Assembly: GCA_034002905.1 (NCBI GenBank)
Contig: JAVEZQ010000010.1
Coordinates: 1 to 64,000 of the forward strand
DNA length: 64,000 bases
Reading direction: 5' to 3'
Source: UBA8914 sp034002905
Lineage (GTDB): Bacteria > Pseudomonadota > Alphaproteobacteria > UBA9219
The notes under the pieces were generated by a model. It saw only the letters and a list, made by a program, of their open reading frames with translations, was not told the origin of the DNA and did no database searches. How positions within the stretch are numbered: the stretch's first letter is position 1; the number at the start of each line of letters is the position of its first letter. A program made the translations under genes and the position numbers. Below, in pieces: positions 17,566 to 27,289 of this stretch.

Positions 17566-18546
17566 TTACGTTGTACCCGTCGCTTTGCGCTGGCCTTCCG
17601 AAGATTTGGGAAGGATCATTCGCGCGAGCGAAACGGGGTTAAGGGGATAGGGTTGTTCCGTCACTTTGGACGAAGCGCTGTATTGGCTGAGAGTCAGCTT
17701 GCTTTCATAGGCAACACGCAAAAGGCCTCCCATACGTCGCGTCATATCAAGGCGCGTGAAAAAGAGGTGTGATGCGCCCAAGCCTTGATACTCTTTGACC
17801 ATATCAAGGGACTCCAGCGCATCCATATCGGCGGGCATAATGATGAGAGGCATCGCCTTTGATGTTTTGATAAGGGTGGACAGATTTTGCTTGTCCTGAT
17901 GATCAAAGGGATTGCATCCGGCGGTATCGATGAGAATCAGTGTCCCTTTTTTCTGAATATCGATTGCATCTTGCAGCGCATGGGGATCTTCGATCTCGAT
18001 CAGATCAATCTCCAGAAGCCGGACAAAAGCGGCCAGTTGCTCCATCCCGCCTGCGCGCTGTGTGTCCGTGCTGATTACCGCGACAGGCATCTTGGCCAGC
18101 GTAGCTTGTGTAGCCAATTTGGCGGTTGAAAGTGTCTTGCCTGCGCCGGGCGGGCCAATAAGAATAAGGGGCTTCTGAAGCTCGCCGAGCGACAACGGCC
18201 CGAAGGAAAGATGCATATCCAGCGCGGCTCCGAGCGCGAGCAGCGTTTCTTCGCCCGCAAACTGGGTGGCTGTGGCAATGAGCTTTTCACTTAAAAGTGA
18301 CGGCACCTGATGCGCAAGGCAAGCGCTGGCGATTTGGTCAATGACTGCAGTATCGGTGTCGTCATTCTGGATCGGTGCGCGAACTTTCTCCGGCGCGGAT
18401 ACGGGATCATCGACTGCGGCCGTGACTCGCACGCCACCCATTTCGTCGTCACGTGTCGCAACGATAATTGCATTGTCCCCCAGAGTCTCGCGTACTTGAC
18501 GCATGGCTTCGGTTACATTGGCTCCGTAGAAGGATTTAAGTCGCAT
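17566..18546 (-). CDS. flhF: SRP-type GTPase FlhF, flagellar placement
   Basis: A 326-residue SIMIBI GTPase. It begins with the FlhF-typical MRLKSFYGANVTEAMRQVRE, followed by a short basic/acidic B region. The NG domain has G1 GPPGAGKT near residue 134, the STDTQRAGGMEQL segment and IDTAGCNPFD. FlhF directs new flagella to the pole and works with FlhG, its GTPase activator. It is shorter than many FlhF proteins because the linker is compact. The gene lies 14 bases after flhA. Confidence 0.92.
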   Translation of the reverse strand: MRLKSFYGANVTEAMRQVRETLGDNAIIVATRDDEMGGVRVTAAVDDPVSAPEKVRAPIQNDDTDTAVIDQIASACLAHQVPSLLSEKLIATATQFAGEETLLALGAALDMHLSFGPLSLGELQKPLILIGPPGAGKTLSTAKLATQATLAKMPVAVISTDTQRAGGMEQLAAFVRLLEIDLIEIEDPHALQDAIDIQKKGTLILIDTAGCNPFDHQDKQNLSTLIKTSKAMPLIIMPADMDALESLDMVKEYQGLGASHLFFTRLDMTRRMGGLLRVAYESKLTLSQYSASSKVTEQPYPLNPVSLARMILPKSSEGQRKATGTT

Positions 18547-18560
18547 TCAAATCGATCCTG

Positions 18561-20678
18561 TTAAATCTGCCCTAAGGTCTTGATCTTCGCCTTGGCGTAG
18601 ATCTCGTTTTGCGAGAGTACGACGGTCGAAGGCCTAAACCTTTCGATGATAGAGCGAACATAGGGCCTTATGACCGGGCTTGTCAAAAGGGCAGGGGATT
18701 CGCCCATCATAGCCTGTTTATCATAGGCTTTGCGCACAGAATCAATAAACTGATGCAGTTTGGTGGGCGGCATGGCCAGACGTTTTTCTTCACCGTCCCC
18801 CAGAAGTGATTCGGCAAAGGCTTGTTCCCATTCCGGCGAGAGGGTGAGCAAAGGGATATAGCCCATCTCGTTCATGTTTGCGTTCGAGATTTGACGTGAA
18901 AGGCGTGAACGGACATGTTCGGAGATCATGGCCAAACTGCGCGTAATACCTGCAGCTTCGGCGATACCTTCGAGAATAGAAGGTAGGTCACGGATCGAAA
19001 CGCGCTCAGCCAATAGATTTTGCAAAACACGTTGCAAGCCGCTGAGCGTGACCTGCGACGGGATGACGTCAGCAACAAGCTTCTGTTGATCACGGTTTAA
19101 TTCATCCAAAAGCTTTTGCGTTTCGGCATAGGACAGAAGCTCGGACATATTGTCTTTGATGATCTCGGTCAGGTGCGTCGTGATCACGGTCGGTGGGTCA
19201 ACAACTGTATATCCTTTAAAGAGCGCTTCTTCGCGGTGCGTCGTATCCACCCACATGGCGGGCAACCCGAATGTTGGCTCTAATGTTGCTTCACCGGGCA
19301 GGGTGATTTGCTGTCCCTTGGGGTCCATGACGAGTAACATGCCCGGACGAAGCTCGCCACGGCCCGCTTCAATTTCCTTGATGCGCAGAACATAAGCATT
19401 GGGCGGAAGCTGCAAATTGTCCTGAATGCGCACGGATGGCATAATAAAGCCCATATCGCCTGCCAATTGGCGACGCAGGCCTTTGATTTGATCGGTCAGT
19501 CGCTGGCCCGCTTCGCTGTTGATTAACGCGAGCAAAGCATAACCAAGTTCAAGCCTTATCAGGTCGATGGAAAGGGCGCGGCCAATCGGGTCTTCGGTAA
19601 CAGGGGCGGGTGCCGCAGCCGCTGCAGCTTGGGCTGCCGCCGCTTTGGTGCGTGCTTTGCCAAGCTGCCCTGCGGCATAGGCCCCAAAGCCTGTGATCGC
19701 GCCCAGAAAGGCAAAGGGTAAAAAGGGCATGCCCGGCACGATCGCCAGCATTCCCATCAAGCCGGAGGATAAGCCAAGAGCCATCGGATAGCCGCTTAGC
19801 TGTCCAAAAAGGGCTTTATCGGTTGAACCAGACGTTGTCGATTTTGAAACGAGAAGACCCGCCGCAACAGAGACAAGCAAAGCCGGAACCTGTGTAACCA
19901 GACCATCGCCAATCGTAAGGCGAACATAACTGTCTGCGGCCTCAAGCATAGGCATATCGTGGCGGAAGGCACCGATCGTGATGCCGCCGATGGCATTGAT
20001 AAAGGTGATAACCAAACCAGCAACGGCATCGCCTCGGACAAACTTAGCCGCACCGTCCATGGAACCAAAAAAGCCTGCTTCATCTTCCAGTTCTTTACGA
20101 CGGGCGCGGGCCGCGTCTTCGTCGATAAGACCTGATGACAAGTCAGCATCAATGGCCATTTGTTTGCCGGGCATAGCATCCAAGGTAAAACGTGCCGCGA
20201 CTTCGGCAATACGGCCAGAACCTTTTGTGATCACGACAAAATTGACGATGGTCAAAATGGCAAAAACGATGATCCCGATGATGAAGTCTCCCCCCATAAC
20301 AAGATCAGCAAAAGCGCCAACAACGTTGCCAGCGGCATCTCTGCCTTCGTTGCCCTTGGTTAGAACAAGGCGTGTCGTACTGAGGTTAAGAGAGAGGCGT
20401 AAAAGGGTCGAAATCAATAAGACGGTCGGAAAAGCGCTGAAATCGAGGGGCTTGCTGATAAAAAGCACGGTCATCAAGATCAAGACAGAAAATGTAATCG
20501 AAATCGAAAGACCGATATCGACGACAAAGGGCGGAATCGGCAGAACAAGGACGGTCAAAATGGCCATCAAGCCAACAGCAAGCCAAATTTCGCCACGTCT
20601 GAATATTTTATTCAGGAGGTCAACACCGTTACCCTCTGCGTTTCCTGCCGTTGTTGCTGAAGCTGCCGTATCGTTCAT
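18561..20678 (-). CDS. flhA: Flagellar export gate protein FlhA
   Basis: A 705-residue FHIPEP-family protein of the flagellar type III export gate. The N-terminal half has about eight membrane segments. The conserved cytoplasmic FHIPEP loop is present (RFTLDAMPGKQMAIDADL), and the C-terminal half forms the soluble export platform that docks chaperone-substrate pairs. An Ala-rich linker near residues 345-365 separates the halves. Length and organisation are normal. It starts nine bases after flbD ends. Confidence 0.97.
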   Translation of the reverse strand: MNDTAASATTAGNAEGNGVDLLNKIFRRGEIWLAVGLMAILTVLVLPIPPFVVDIGLSISITFSVLILMTVLFISKPLDFSAFPTVLLISTLLRLSLNLSTTRLVLTKGNEGRDAAGNVVGAFADLVMGGDFIIGIIVFAILTIVNFVVITKGSGRIAEVAARFTLDAMPGKQMAIDADLSSGLIDEDAARARRKELEDEAGFFGSMDGAAKFVRGDAVAGLVITFINAIGGITIGAFRHDMPMLEAADSYVRLTIGDGLVTQVPALLVSVAAGLLVSKSTTSGSTDKALFGQLSGYPMALGLSSGLMGMLAIVPGMPFLPFAFLGAITGFGAYAAGQLGKARTKAAAAQAAAAAAPAPVTEDPIGRALSIDLIRLELGYALLALINSEAGQRLTDQIKGLRRQLAGDMGFIMPSVRIQDNLQLPPNAYVLRIKEIEAGRGELRPGMLLVMDPKGQQITLPGEATLEPTFGLPAMWVDTTHREEALFKGYTVVDPPTVITTHLTEIIKDNMSELLSYAETQKLLDELNRDQQKLVADVIPSQVTLSGLQRVLQNLLAERVSIRDLPSILEGIAEAAGITRSLAMISEHVRSRLSRQISNANMNEMGYIPLLTLSPEWEQAFAESLLGDGEEKRLAMPPTKLHQFIDSVRKAYDKQAMMGESPALLTSPVIRPYVRSIIERFRPSTVVLSQNEIYAKAKIKTLGQI

Positions 20679-20687
20679 TTACCGGAC

Positions 20688-22076
20688 CTATGAGATTGCT
20701 TGTTCTTCAAATTCGCCAGAGGTAGGAGGAACTGGCACGCCAGACTCACTATAAAGTTTGAGCTTGTTGCGGAGCGTACGGATCGAGATGCCAAGAATAT
20801 TTGCAGCATGGGTGCGGTTGCCTAAACAATGCTGGAGTGTATCGATGATCAGATCACGTTCCACATCGGCAACCGTTCGTCCAACCAGCGTGGCTGGCAT
20901 GCCGCCATTCTCGATGGGTTTGCCCGACACGGCTTGTGTCGCAATTGCCGTAGGTGAGGCAGATTCCGGTGAAAGGCCCTGCCCGGAGAGCATGATGGCT
21001 TCAGGCTCGATCTCGTCTTTTTGTGAGAGCAGGATGGCCCGATGCATCGTGTTTTCTAGCTCGCGTACATTGCCTCGCCACATATGGGCTTGAAGACGAC
21101 CTAGAGCGGTATCGGATAACTGCTTTTCAGGAAGGCCATTAGCGGCAGCGTATTTTTTGATAAAGTAGGTCGCCAGCGGCTCGATATCGTTGGGACGGTC
21201 GCGCAAAGGAGGCATGTAAACACTGACGACATTCAGTCGGTAATAAAGGTCCTCGCGGAAGCGCTTGGCGCGGACTTCATCTTCCAGATTGCGGTTTGAT
21301 GTTGCGATGACGCGAATATCAACCTTGATAGGCGTTGTACCGCCGACACGGTCAATTTCCCTTTCCTGAATAGCACGAAGGAGCTTGGCTTGCAGTCGTA
21401 AATCCATCTCGCTGATTTCGTCGAGCAGGAGCGTACCGCCGTTTGCTTCTTCAAATTTGCCGATGCGTCGAGCGATAGCCCCCGTAAAGGCTCCCTTTTC
21501 ATGCCCGAACAATTCGGACTCCAGCAGATTTTCCGGGATGGCTGCGCAATTGAGACTAACAAACTGCGCCGTCGCACGACGGCTCTTATGATGAATGAAA
21601 TGGGCCATTACTTCTTTGCCTGTGCCAGATTCCCCCGTAATCAGGATGGAGGCATCGCTCATTGCTACGCGCTCAGCTAGTGTAAGGACGGGCTTCATTA
21701 CGGGGTCTATGGCGATAAAGGTCGAGTCCTCCTCGGCGACCGCTTGCAAAACAGCAGCGATGAGCTCCGCATCCGGGGGAAGGGGGACATATTCTTTGGC
21801 TCCTGCGCGGATTGCACGCACGGCAGCACCCGCATCAGTGCCAATGCCACAGGCGATAACCGGCACGCTGATACGTTCGGATTTCAAACTTTCGATGAGT
21901 GTTGCAATGTCCATTTCGACATCACACATGACAAGGTCGGCACCTTGCCCGCTGCGCAGCGCATTGAGGGCGCCGTCAATGCTCTCTATATGCGCGACTT
22001 TTGCCCCACGCTGCTTGGCGATTTGCCCTGCGGTTGCGATATGTCCTTGTAAAAATCCGACGATCAAAAGTCTCAT
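20688..22076 (-). CDS. flbD: Sigma-54-dependent flagellar regulator FlbD
   Basis: A 462-residue activator of class III/IV flagellar promoters. The receiver-like N-terminal domain keeps an Asp at position 52 but lacks the usual acidic pair in the first strand, as in Caulobacter FlbD, so control is probably not by ordinary phosphorylation. The AAA+ domain has Walker A GESGTGKE, the sigma-54-contacting GAFTGA loop and GGTLLLDEIS. A Fis-type helix-turn-helix is near residues 415-440 (NRTHAANILGISIRTLRNKL). It sits inside the operon whose products it is expected to regulate. Confidence 0.93.
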   Translation of the reverse strand: MRLLIVGFLQGHIATAGQIAKQRGAKVAHIESIDGALNALRSGQGADLVMCDVEMDIATLIESLKSERISVPVIACGIGTDAGAAVRAIRAGAKEYVPLPPDAELIAAVLQAVAEEDSTFIAIDPVMKPVLTLAERVAMSDASILITGESGTGKEVMAHFIHHKSRRATAQFVSLNCAAIPENLLESELFGHEKGAFTGAIARRIGKFEEANGGTLLLDEISEMDLRLQAKLLRAIQEREIDRVGGTTPIKVDIRVIATSNRNLEDEVRAKRFREDLYYRLNVVSVYMPPLRDRPNDIEPLATYFIKKYAAANGLPEKQLSDTALGRLQAHMWRGNVRELENTMHRAILLSQKDEIEPEAIMLSGQGLSPESASPTAIATQAVSGKPIENGGMPATLVGRTVADVERDLIIDTLQHCLGNRTHAANILGISIRTLRNKLKLYSESGVPVPPTSGEFEEQAIS

Positions 22077-22132
22077 GGCGTCCTACCGTTTCTTTCTGCA
22101 CTTGTGAGTCTGCACTGCTTAATAGTCTGATG

Positions 22133-22459
22133 TTAGTTATTGCGTTCTGCCTTGATGATTTCCGTCATTGTGATGCCGAGCTTATCTTCGACAACCACAA
22201 CTTCGCCGCGTGCGACAAGGCGATTGTTGACGTAAATGTCTATGGCCTCACCAACTTTTCGATCGAGTTCGATAACGGCGCCACGACCCAGTTTTAGCAA
22301 GCTGCTGACCGGCATCGAGGCTTTGCCCAAGACAGCAGCAACCTCGACAGGTATGCCATAAACAGCATCCAGATCATTGACGGTCACTGGATCGTCTTTT
22401 GAGGTCTCCTGCGACGTGGCTTCCAGTTCGGACAGCGTCAATCCTTCTTCTTCACTCAT
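22133..22459 (-). CDS. fliN: Flagellar motor switch protein FliN
   Basis: A 108-residue C-ring protein of the FliN/SpoA family. The core reads YGIPVEVAAVLGKASMPVSSLLKLGRGAVIELDRKVGE, followed by VNNRLVARGEVVVVEDKLGI, the classic FliN end. It binds CheY-P and FliH at the base of the motor. The start overlaps the fliH stop by four bases (ATGA), showing translational coupling. No fliM gene is in the window. Confidence 0.96.
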   Translation of the reverse strand: MSEEEGLTLSELEATSQETSKDDPVTVNDLDAVYGIPVEVAAVLGKASMPVSSLLKLGRGAVIELDRKVGEAIDIYVNNRLVARGEVVVVEDKLGITMTEIIKAERNN

Positions 22460-23262
22460 GACTCATCTCCGGGTGCAATAAGGGTGGTTTCATTTTTGGG
22501 GAAGGGCGACAACGGTTCATTGCTTTCAACAGATTGATCAGGCGATTGATTTTTCGTTGTCGTTAGTTCCTTTGCTTCGTGCCCGGCTTCAGGTTCTTCG
22601 GGGGAAGACAGGGTCATTGGTGTTGTTGTTTGAACTTCATCCATAATATGGTCGATTGCGGCCCAGACTTTGCGCAAATCGCGTTCGATGCCGCCATCGG
22701 CCCATTCGATACGGCACTCGGAAACGCCAATATCGGGATCACCGAGAATAACGAGCTTTCCGGCATAGGCTGCAGTGGCAGAGAGGCTTTCGATCTTCTC
22801 TTTTGCGGCGTCAAACAGATTTTCTGGGACGCGGAATACAAGACGCGGCTCGCGAGAAACTTCATTAAAAACCTTGCTGACAATCGAACCGATTTCGTCC
22901 ATCCCGTAGCGAGACGTATAGGTGGGGATAACCTTTCTTGCGATTACGAGGGCGATTTCCTGAGCTTGTGCCAGTGTTTCGTCCCAACGTGAACCTGCCC
23001 CTTCAAGAACTTTGACAATGTCCTTTTCAAGATTACTGAGAAGCATATTCATAAAGTGGGTCTGGTTCTTTTCTGCGGCAGCCTGACCATCCGAAAAGCC
23101 TTCGCTGTAGGCTTGTTTCTTGAACTCTTCGATTTGTTCTTGCGTAAAGACTGGCGGCTTCTCGTTTTTGGGGGCATGAGTCGGCAATTCGCTGTCGAAT
23201 GCGAGGTCGAACAAAAACTTTCTTGCATCGTTGGGGGCTGGGTTCGTCACGTGTATTCCCAT
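22456..23262 (-). CDS. fliH: Flagellar assembly protein FliH
   Basis: A 268-residue peripheral export component that binds the ATPase FliI. Sequence identity is low, as usual for FliH. Supporting features are a Phe/Asp-rich start (RKFLFDLAFDSE), a region rich in Glu/Gln with QAYSEGFSDGQAAAEK-like repeats, and a C-terminal domain ending in GDPDIGVSECRIEWADGGIER, a clear FliH/HrpE hallmark. The last 60 residues form an acidic, Ser/Thr/Pro-rich tail. The position between fliG and fliN supports the call. Confidence 0.88.
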   Translation of the reverse strand: MGIHVTNPAPNDARKFLFDLAFDSELPTHAPKNEKPPVFTQEQIEEFKKQAYSEGFSDGQAAAEKNQTHFMNMLLSNLEKDIVKVLEGAGSRWDETLAQAQEIALVIARKVIPTYTSRYGMDEIGSIVSKVFNEVSREPRLVFRVPENLFDAAKEKIESLSATAAYAGKLVILGDPDIGVSECRIEWADGGIERDLRKVWAAIDHIMDEVQTTTPMTLSSPEEPEAGHEAKELTTTKNQSPDQSVESNEPLSPFPKNETTLIAPGDES

Positions 23263-23274
23263 GATATCCTTTGA

Positions 23275-24300
23275 TTAATAAACAAGTTCGTCTTCGCCAT
23301 TGTCTTTGGCAATAGCGATTTCCCCGCGAGAGGCAAGATCTTTGGCTTCGTTGACAATGCTGGCTTGTGCATCCTCAACATCACGCAGGCGCGTGGGGCC
23401 AAGAGCCTCGATATCTTCCTTGAGCAGCTTGCTCGCACGTTCAGACATATTGCCAAAGAAGAGGTCCTTGAGCGACTGTGATGCGCCTTTGAGTGCAATG
23501 GGTAGCTTGCTTTTGTCTGCGGATCGCAAAAGCGTTTGGATAGCTTTGGAGTCGAGCTTGAGCAAGTCCTCAAAGGTGAACATAAGGCCCTTGATCTTTT
23601 CGGCTGAATCCCTATTGCGTTCTTCAAGGGCATTGAGGAACTTTTGCTCGCTGGCGCGGTCAAGATTATTGAAAATCTCAGCCATTGCCTCGTGTGGGTC
23701 GCGACGATTTGTGCGGGCGAGGTTATTCATAAATTCGTTGCGCAAGGTGCGCTCAATATCGTCAATGATATCTTTTTGTACCGCTTCCATGCGCAACATG
23801 CGCATAACAACTTCCATCGCAAAGCTTTCTGGGAGCTGTGAGAGAACCTTGGCTGCGTGATCCGGTTTGATCTTTGAGACAACGACAGCTACAGTCTGCG
23901 GATATTCGTTTTTCAAGAAGTTGGCAAGAACCGCTTCATTCACATTGGCAAGCTTGTCCCACATCGTACGTCCAGCGGGGCCACGGATATCTTCCATAAT
24001 CGTATCAACGCGGGTCTTGTCCAGAACTTTGAGAAGGAGGCGTTCCGTTGACTCTAATGAGCCAACAAGTGCCCCGGTGGTGGACATTTGCTCGACGAAC
24101 TCAAGGAAGAGTTTTTCAACAAGGTTTGAGCTAACATTGCCGAGATTGGCCATAACCTGCGATAGCTCTTTGATTTCGTCGTCATTCATGTGTGAAAACA
24201 CGCGTGACGCATATTCTTCGCCCAAAGACAAAATTAGAATGGCCGCCTTTTCGGCGCCTGAGAGGCTTCTTAGATCTTCACGAACACGTACGCCGGCCAT
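23275..24300 (-). CDS. fliG: Flagellar motor switch protein FliG
   Basis: A 341-residue rotor protein that links the MS ring (FliF) to the C ring and contacts the stator. The N-terminal domain starts with LSGAEKAAILILSLGEEYASRVF; the middle has the EHPQ-like NEYPQTVAVVVSKI motif; the C-terminal torque helix carries charged residues in the block MSERASKLLKEDIEALGPTRL. Length is typical. It begins nine bases after fliF. Confidence 0.97.
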   Translation of the reverse strand: MAGVRVREDLRSLSGAEKAAILILSLGEEYASRVFSHMNDDEIKELSQVMANLGNVSSNLVEKLFLEFVEQMSTTGALVGSLESTERLLLKVLDKTRVDTIMEDIRGPAGRTMWDKLANVNEAVLANFLKNEYPQTVAVVVSKIKPDHAAKVLSQLPESFAMEVVMRMLRMEAVQKDIIDDIERTLRNEFMNNLARTNRRDPHEAMAEIFNNLDRASEQKFLNALEERNRDSAEKIKGLMFTFEDLLKLDSKAIQTLLRSADKSKLPIALKGASQSLKDLFFGNMSERASKLLKEDIEALGPTRLRDVEDAQASIVNEAKDLASRGEIAIAKDNGEDELVY

Positions 24301-24309
24301 GACTTTCCC

Positions 24310-25971
24310 TTATCGGTTTTCCTGATAGATCCAGTTGCGCAGAATTGACACGGCCTCTTCCGGGTGCTTGTCAACAATCTCGCCAACTTTACGCAAGGAA
24401 GAGGCCTTAACGCGCCCTTCAACGCGGGAAATATCGATCATTTTCTCAATTTCGCTGTCTTCGGCCTCACTTTGGAGTTGTTCGCCGAAGGACGAGCTCG
24501 GGGCGGGGAGCTGCGCTGTCGTGCCATAGCCACCGGACGCTCCGGCAGCGAGCATGTTTTGTCCCCCTGTCATCCCCAGATCCGTCGCTGTTTCAAACAG
24601 CCGCTTGAGGATCGGGCGGATGACGAGCAAGACAACCATCAAGCCAATAAAGGCAAGCATCAGCGTTTCGGCAATGCGAAGCAAATCAAGCTTGGGAATA
24701 CCCATAATCATATCAGCAGCATCGGCACCCGTTGTGCCCAACTCGGCTTCCACAAAGCGCATATTCTCGACCTTGACCGTATCGCCGCGCGTTGCATCGA
24801 AATTGACGGCCGTTTTGACCAGATCGGTTATCTTGTTCAGCTCTTCTTTTGTGCGTGCTGTATAGGTTTCGTTCCCTTCCTTATCCTTGGTCGTCGTTCC
24901 ATCGACGACGACAGCGACAGAGAGACGTTTGACCTCACCGGTTTCTTTGACCTGTTGGCGAACCGTCTTGTTAATTTCATAGTTAATGGTTTCTTCAGCA
25001 CGATTGGAGCTGTTCGCACTTCCGGCTGCGCCATTTGCCGCTTGACCTCCCGGCAGGTTGTTTGTGATCGAAACAGTATTGTTGTTGCCATCGGAAGACG
25101 AGGAGTCTTCGCTTGTTGTCTGTTGAGAACGGACAACTTGGCTTTCGGGATCATAGATTTCCGAGCTGGTCGTGATGCGGTCGAAATCAAGGTCTGCCGA
25201 GACTTGAGCGCGAACTTTGCCAAACCCTAGCGTTTGGGCCAGTAAATCCTCGATTTTACGGGCTTGTGTCTTTTCATACTGTACGCGCATTTCCTCTTGA
25301 GTCGATGCGCCGACGCCATTGGCGTTGTCTGTCGGTTTGGCTAGAAGACTGCCTTTATCATCGACAATCGAGATTTCATTAGGCTGAAGCTGTGGAACAG
25401 CGGCGGCGATGAGGTGCTGGACGGAGGCAATCTGTTCGCGTGATAATGTTCCACGTGTTTTGATGAAGACGCTGGCTGTCGCTGTTTGGGTGCTATGAGA
25501 GAACAATTCCCTTTGAGGCAGGACTAAATGAACGCGCGCGCTTTGTACTGATGAAATTGTGGCTATTGTGCGGGCCAGCTCGCCTTCCAGAGCGCGAAGA
25601 TGGTTAATGTTTTGGACGAAACTTGTGGTGCCAAAGCCTTCTTTTTGATCAAAAATCTCGTATCCAATTGACCCACCCTTCGGCAAGCCTTCGGCCGCCA
25701 TCATCATGCGGATTTTCCCGACCTGATCGCCGGGAACGCGTATGATGCCGCCATTTGGGGCAACTTCGTAAGGAACTTTTAAGGATTCCAGCTTTGACAC
25801 GATGGCACCAGCATCCTGTCCATCCAGCTCTGTGTACAGGATAGACATGGGGGCAGTTGAAATGCGGGCGGTCAGAAACCCGAAAAAGCCCAAAAGACTA
25901 AAGGTTACAAGGGCAATGGCACCGAGGCGCAGGGGGCCAAGATTTCGTAAAGTTTGTATAAATCCGTTCAC
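24310..25971 (-). CDS. fliF: Flagellar MS-ring protein FliF
   Basis: A 553-residue inner-membrane ring protein. One membrane helix lies near residues 18-38 and a second near 430-455 (LMLAFIGLMVVLLVIRPI). Between them are the ring-building motifs, including VPGDQVGKIRMMMAAEGLPKG and the YscJ/FliF block VQSARVHLVLP. A low-complexity Ser/Asn stretch lies near residues 285-320. The C-terminal tail binds FliG. The start is GTG with GGAG about ten bases upstream. It is the first gene of the operon; the promoter lies in the upstream gap. Confidence 0.96.
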   Translation of the reverse strand: MNGFIQTLRNLGPLRLGAIALVTFSLLGFFGFLTARISTAPMSILYTELDGQDAGAIVSKLESLKVPYEVAPNGGIIRVPGDQVGKIRMMMAAEGLPKGGSIGYEIFDQKEGFGTTSFVQNINHLRALEGELARTIATISSVQSARVHLVLPQRELFSHSTQTATASVFIKTRGTLSREQIASVQHLIAAAVPQLQPNEISIVDDKGSLLAKPTDNANGVGASTQEEMRVQYEKTQARKIEDLLAQTLGFGKVRAQVSADLDFDRITTSSEIYDPESQVVRSQQTTSEDSSSSDGNNNTVSITNNLPGGQAANGAAGSANSSNRAEETINYEINKTVRQQVKETGEVKRLSVAVVVDGTTTKDKEGNETYTARTKEELNKITDLVKTAVNFDATRGDTVKVENMRFVEAELGTTGADAADMIMGIPKLDLLRIAETLMLAFIGLMVVLLVIRPILKRLFETATDLGMTGGQNMLAAGASGGYGTTAQLPAPSSSFGEQLQSEAEDSEIEKMIDISRVEGRVKASSLRKVGEIVDKHPEEAVSILRNWIYQENR

Positions 25972-26383
25972 GAACAGTTTACTCCGACGGGAGAATTTGA
26001 AGAGATGCAGGGCAGCATAGGTCTGAATCGCGGCAAGGGGCCAGAGAATCCTGTAACTTGTTGCGAATCAAGGGTACACTGTGCACCGATAGTTGATTAC
26101 TGTCTTACCTTAAGGTTAACAAGTAGTAAGACTGAATTTATCAAAAATTTGTTAAGAAAGTGGGAAATTATTGCCTATTTGCACCACTCTGTATCGTGGC
26201 CAGAATAGGTGGGGAAGCGGTCGGATTTGGAGGGGGAAAGGGGTATATAAAGTCAGTAAAATAGTGGTTCTTAGATCAAATATGGTTAATTTGATGTAAA
26301 TACTACATATTTTGAGGTCTTTTGGGGAATGGATATGGGCTGTATGGTTGGGCCAAGGCTTGTCGGGAAGAGGGAGAGAAGCG
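25972..26383. other. Divergent intergenic region between fliF and ROK kinase
   Basis: A 412-bp AT-rich gap without a convincing gene. It should carry the leftward flagellar promoter and the rightward ROK-kinase promoter. A CtrA-like site is listed separately. I found no clear sigma-54 (GG-N10-GC) element on the leftward strand. Confidence 0.6.
26282..26300 (-). promoter_or_regulatory. CtrA-like binding site
   Basis: On the minus strand the sequence reads TTTA-N7-TTAACCAT, one mismatch from the CtrA consensus TTAA-N7-TTAACCAT. It lies about 310 bases before fliF. CtrA controls class II flagellar genes in Caulobacter, and a ChpT-like gene is present in this window. The distance from fliF is longer than usual, so a long leader or another target is possible. 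Confidence 0.35.
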
Positions 26384-27289
26384 GTGAGAGAAGGGCGCAT
26401 CGGGGTTGATATTGGCGGCACCAAGATAGCTGTCGCGCTATATTCGCAAGACTTTGACTTAGTTGACAAAAACGTGTTTTCTACGCCAAACAGCTATCCA
26501 AGCTTTCTCAAAAAAATAGTTTCAGAAGTGCTTGAAATAGAACGAAAAAATGGCTTTTCTACCGAAGTGGGCGTTGCCGTGCCCGGCGGAGTTGACGTTG
26601 CGAAGGACTTGATCTTTGCGCCAAACCTGTCTTTTACCGCTGGAAAACACGTGAAAACGGATATTTCTAAAGAATTACAAAGAGATATTCACTTAGCAAA
26701 TGATGCGAACTGTATGGCCCTTGCGGAGGCCTTGTATGGGGCTGGGAAGGGCTATCCCACTGTTTTTGGGCTTATTTTAGGCACAGGAGTCGGGGGAGGG
26801 TTCGTATGGAATGGCAAAATACTAAATGGTGTCAATGGATTAGCTGGTGAAATCGGTCATATCGCCCTCTCCCACCGTGCCGATTCCGACGGTCAAATTC
26901 GACAATGTGGCTGCGGTCAAAAAGGTGACATCGAGTCAAGTCTTCAAGGAGCTGCTTTATCAAGCCTTTTCAAGGAGATAACAGGTGAAGATGTAACGCC
27001 TATTGAGGTCTCGAACCGGGCAAAAGTGGGGGATTCTGCTGCTTTGTGCGTACTTTCGCAATACTTTGAAATCGTTGCAAAATCCATGGTTTCTCTGATT
27101 TACACCTTTGATCCAGAAATCATCGTCGTCAGCGGCGGGCTTAATTTGCTGCCCGGTCTTTATGAGGAAGTGCCCAAGCGCTGGGACCGTTATTGCGTCG
27201 TCGACCAGATCAAAACGAAATTTGTCCCTGCCCAGCATGGGGCTATGGCAGGACTTCTCGGTGCCGCCCTCCTCTGCGACGGGGTATGA
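26384..27289 (+). CDS. ROK-family sugar kinase
   Basis: A 301-residue ROK protein, probably a cytosolic hexose or N-acetylhexosamine kinase. The phosphate loop is VDIGGTKIAVAL near residues 6-17; the ExGH segment reads AGEIGHIAL. The Cys cluster that normally binds zinc reads CGCGQKGDIE: the third Cys of the usual CxCGxxGCxE pattern is Asp. GTG 26384 was chosen because GGAG lies seven bases upstream and the family starts here; a longer in-frame extension is Trp-rich and unlike the family. Composition is more AT-rich than neighbouring genes, possibly from transfer. Confidence 0.85.
   Translation: MREGRIGVDIGGTKIAVALYSQDFDLVDKNVFSTPNSYPSFLKKIVSEVLEIERKNGFSTEVGVAVPGGVDVAKDLIFAPNLSFTAGKHVKTDISKELQRDIHLANDANCMALAEALYGAGKGYPTVFGLILGTGVGGGFVWNGKILNGVNGLAGEIGHIALSHRADSDGQIRQCGCGQKGDIESSLQGAALSSLFKEITGEDVTPIEVSNRAKVGDSAALCVLSQYFEIVAKSMVSLIYTFDPEIIVVSGGLNLLPGLYEEVPKRWDRYCVVDQIKTKFVPAQHGAMAGLLGAALLCDGV

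Noticed and set aside
19978..20754. A 258-codon plus-strand frame opposite flhA and flbD
   Set aside because: It spans the junction of two real genes on the other strand and has a biased Lys/Thr/Ser composition typical of antisense frames.
24364..25230. A 288-codon plus-strand frame opposite fliF
   Set aside because: It is antisense to a well-conserved flagellar gene and has no ribosome site or family resemblance.
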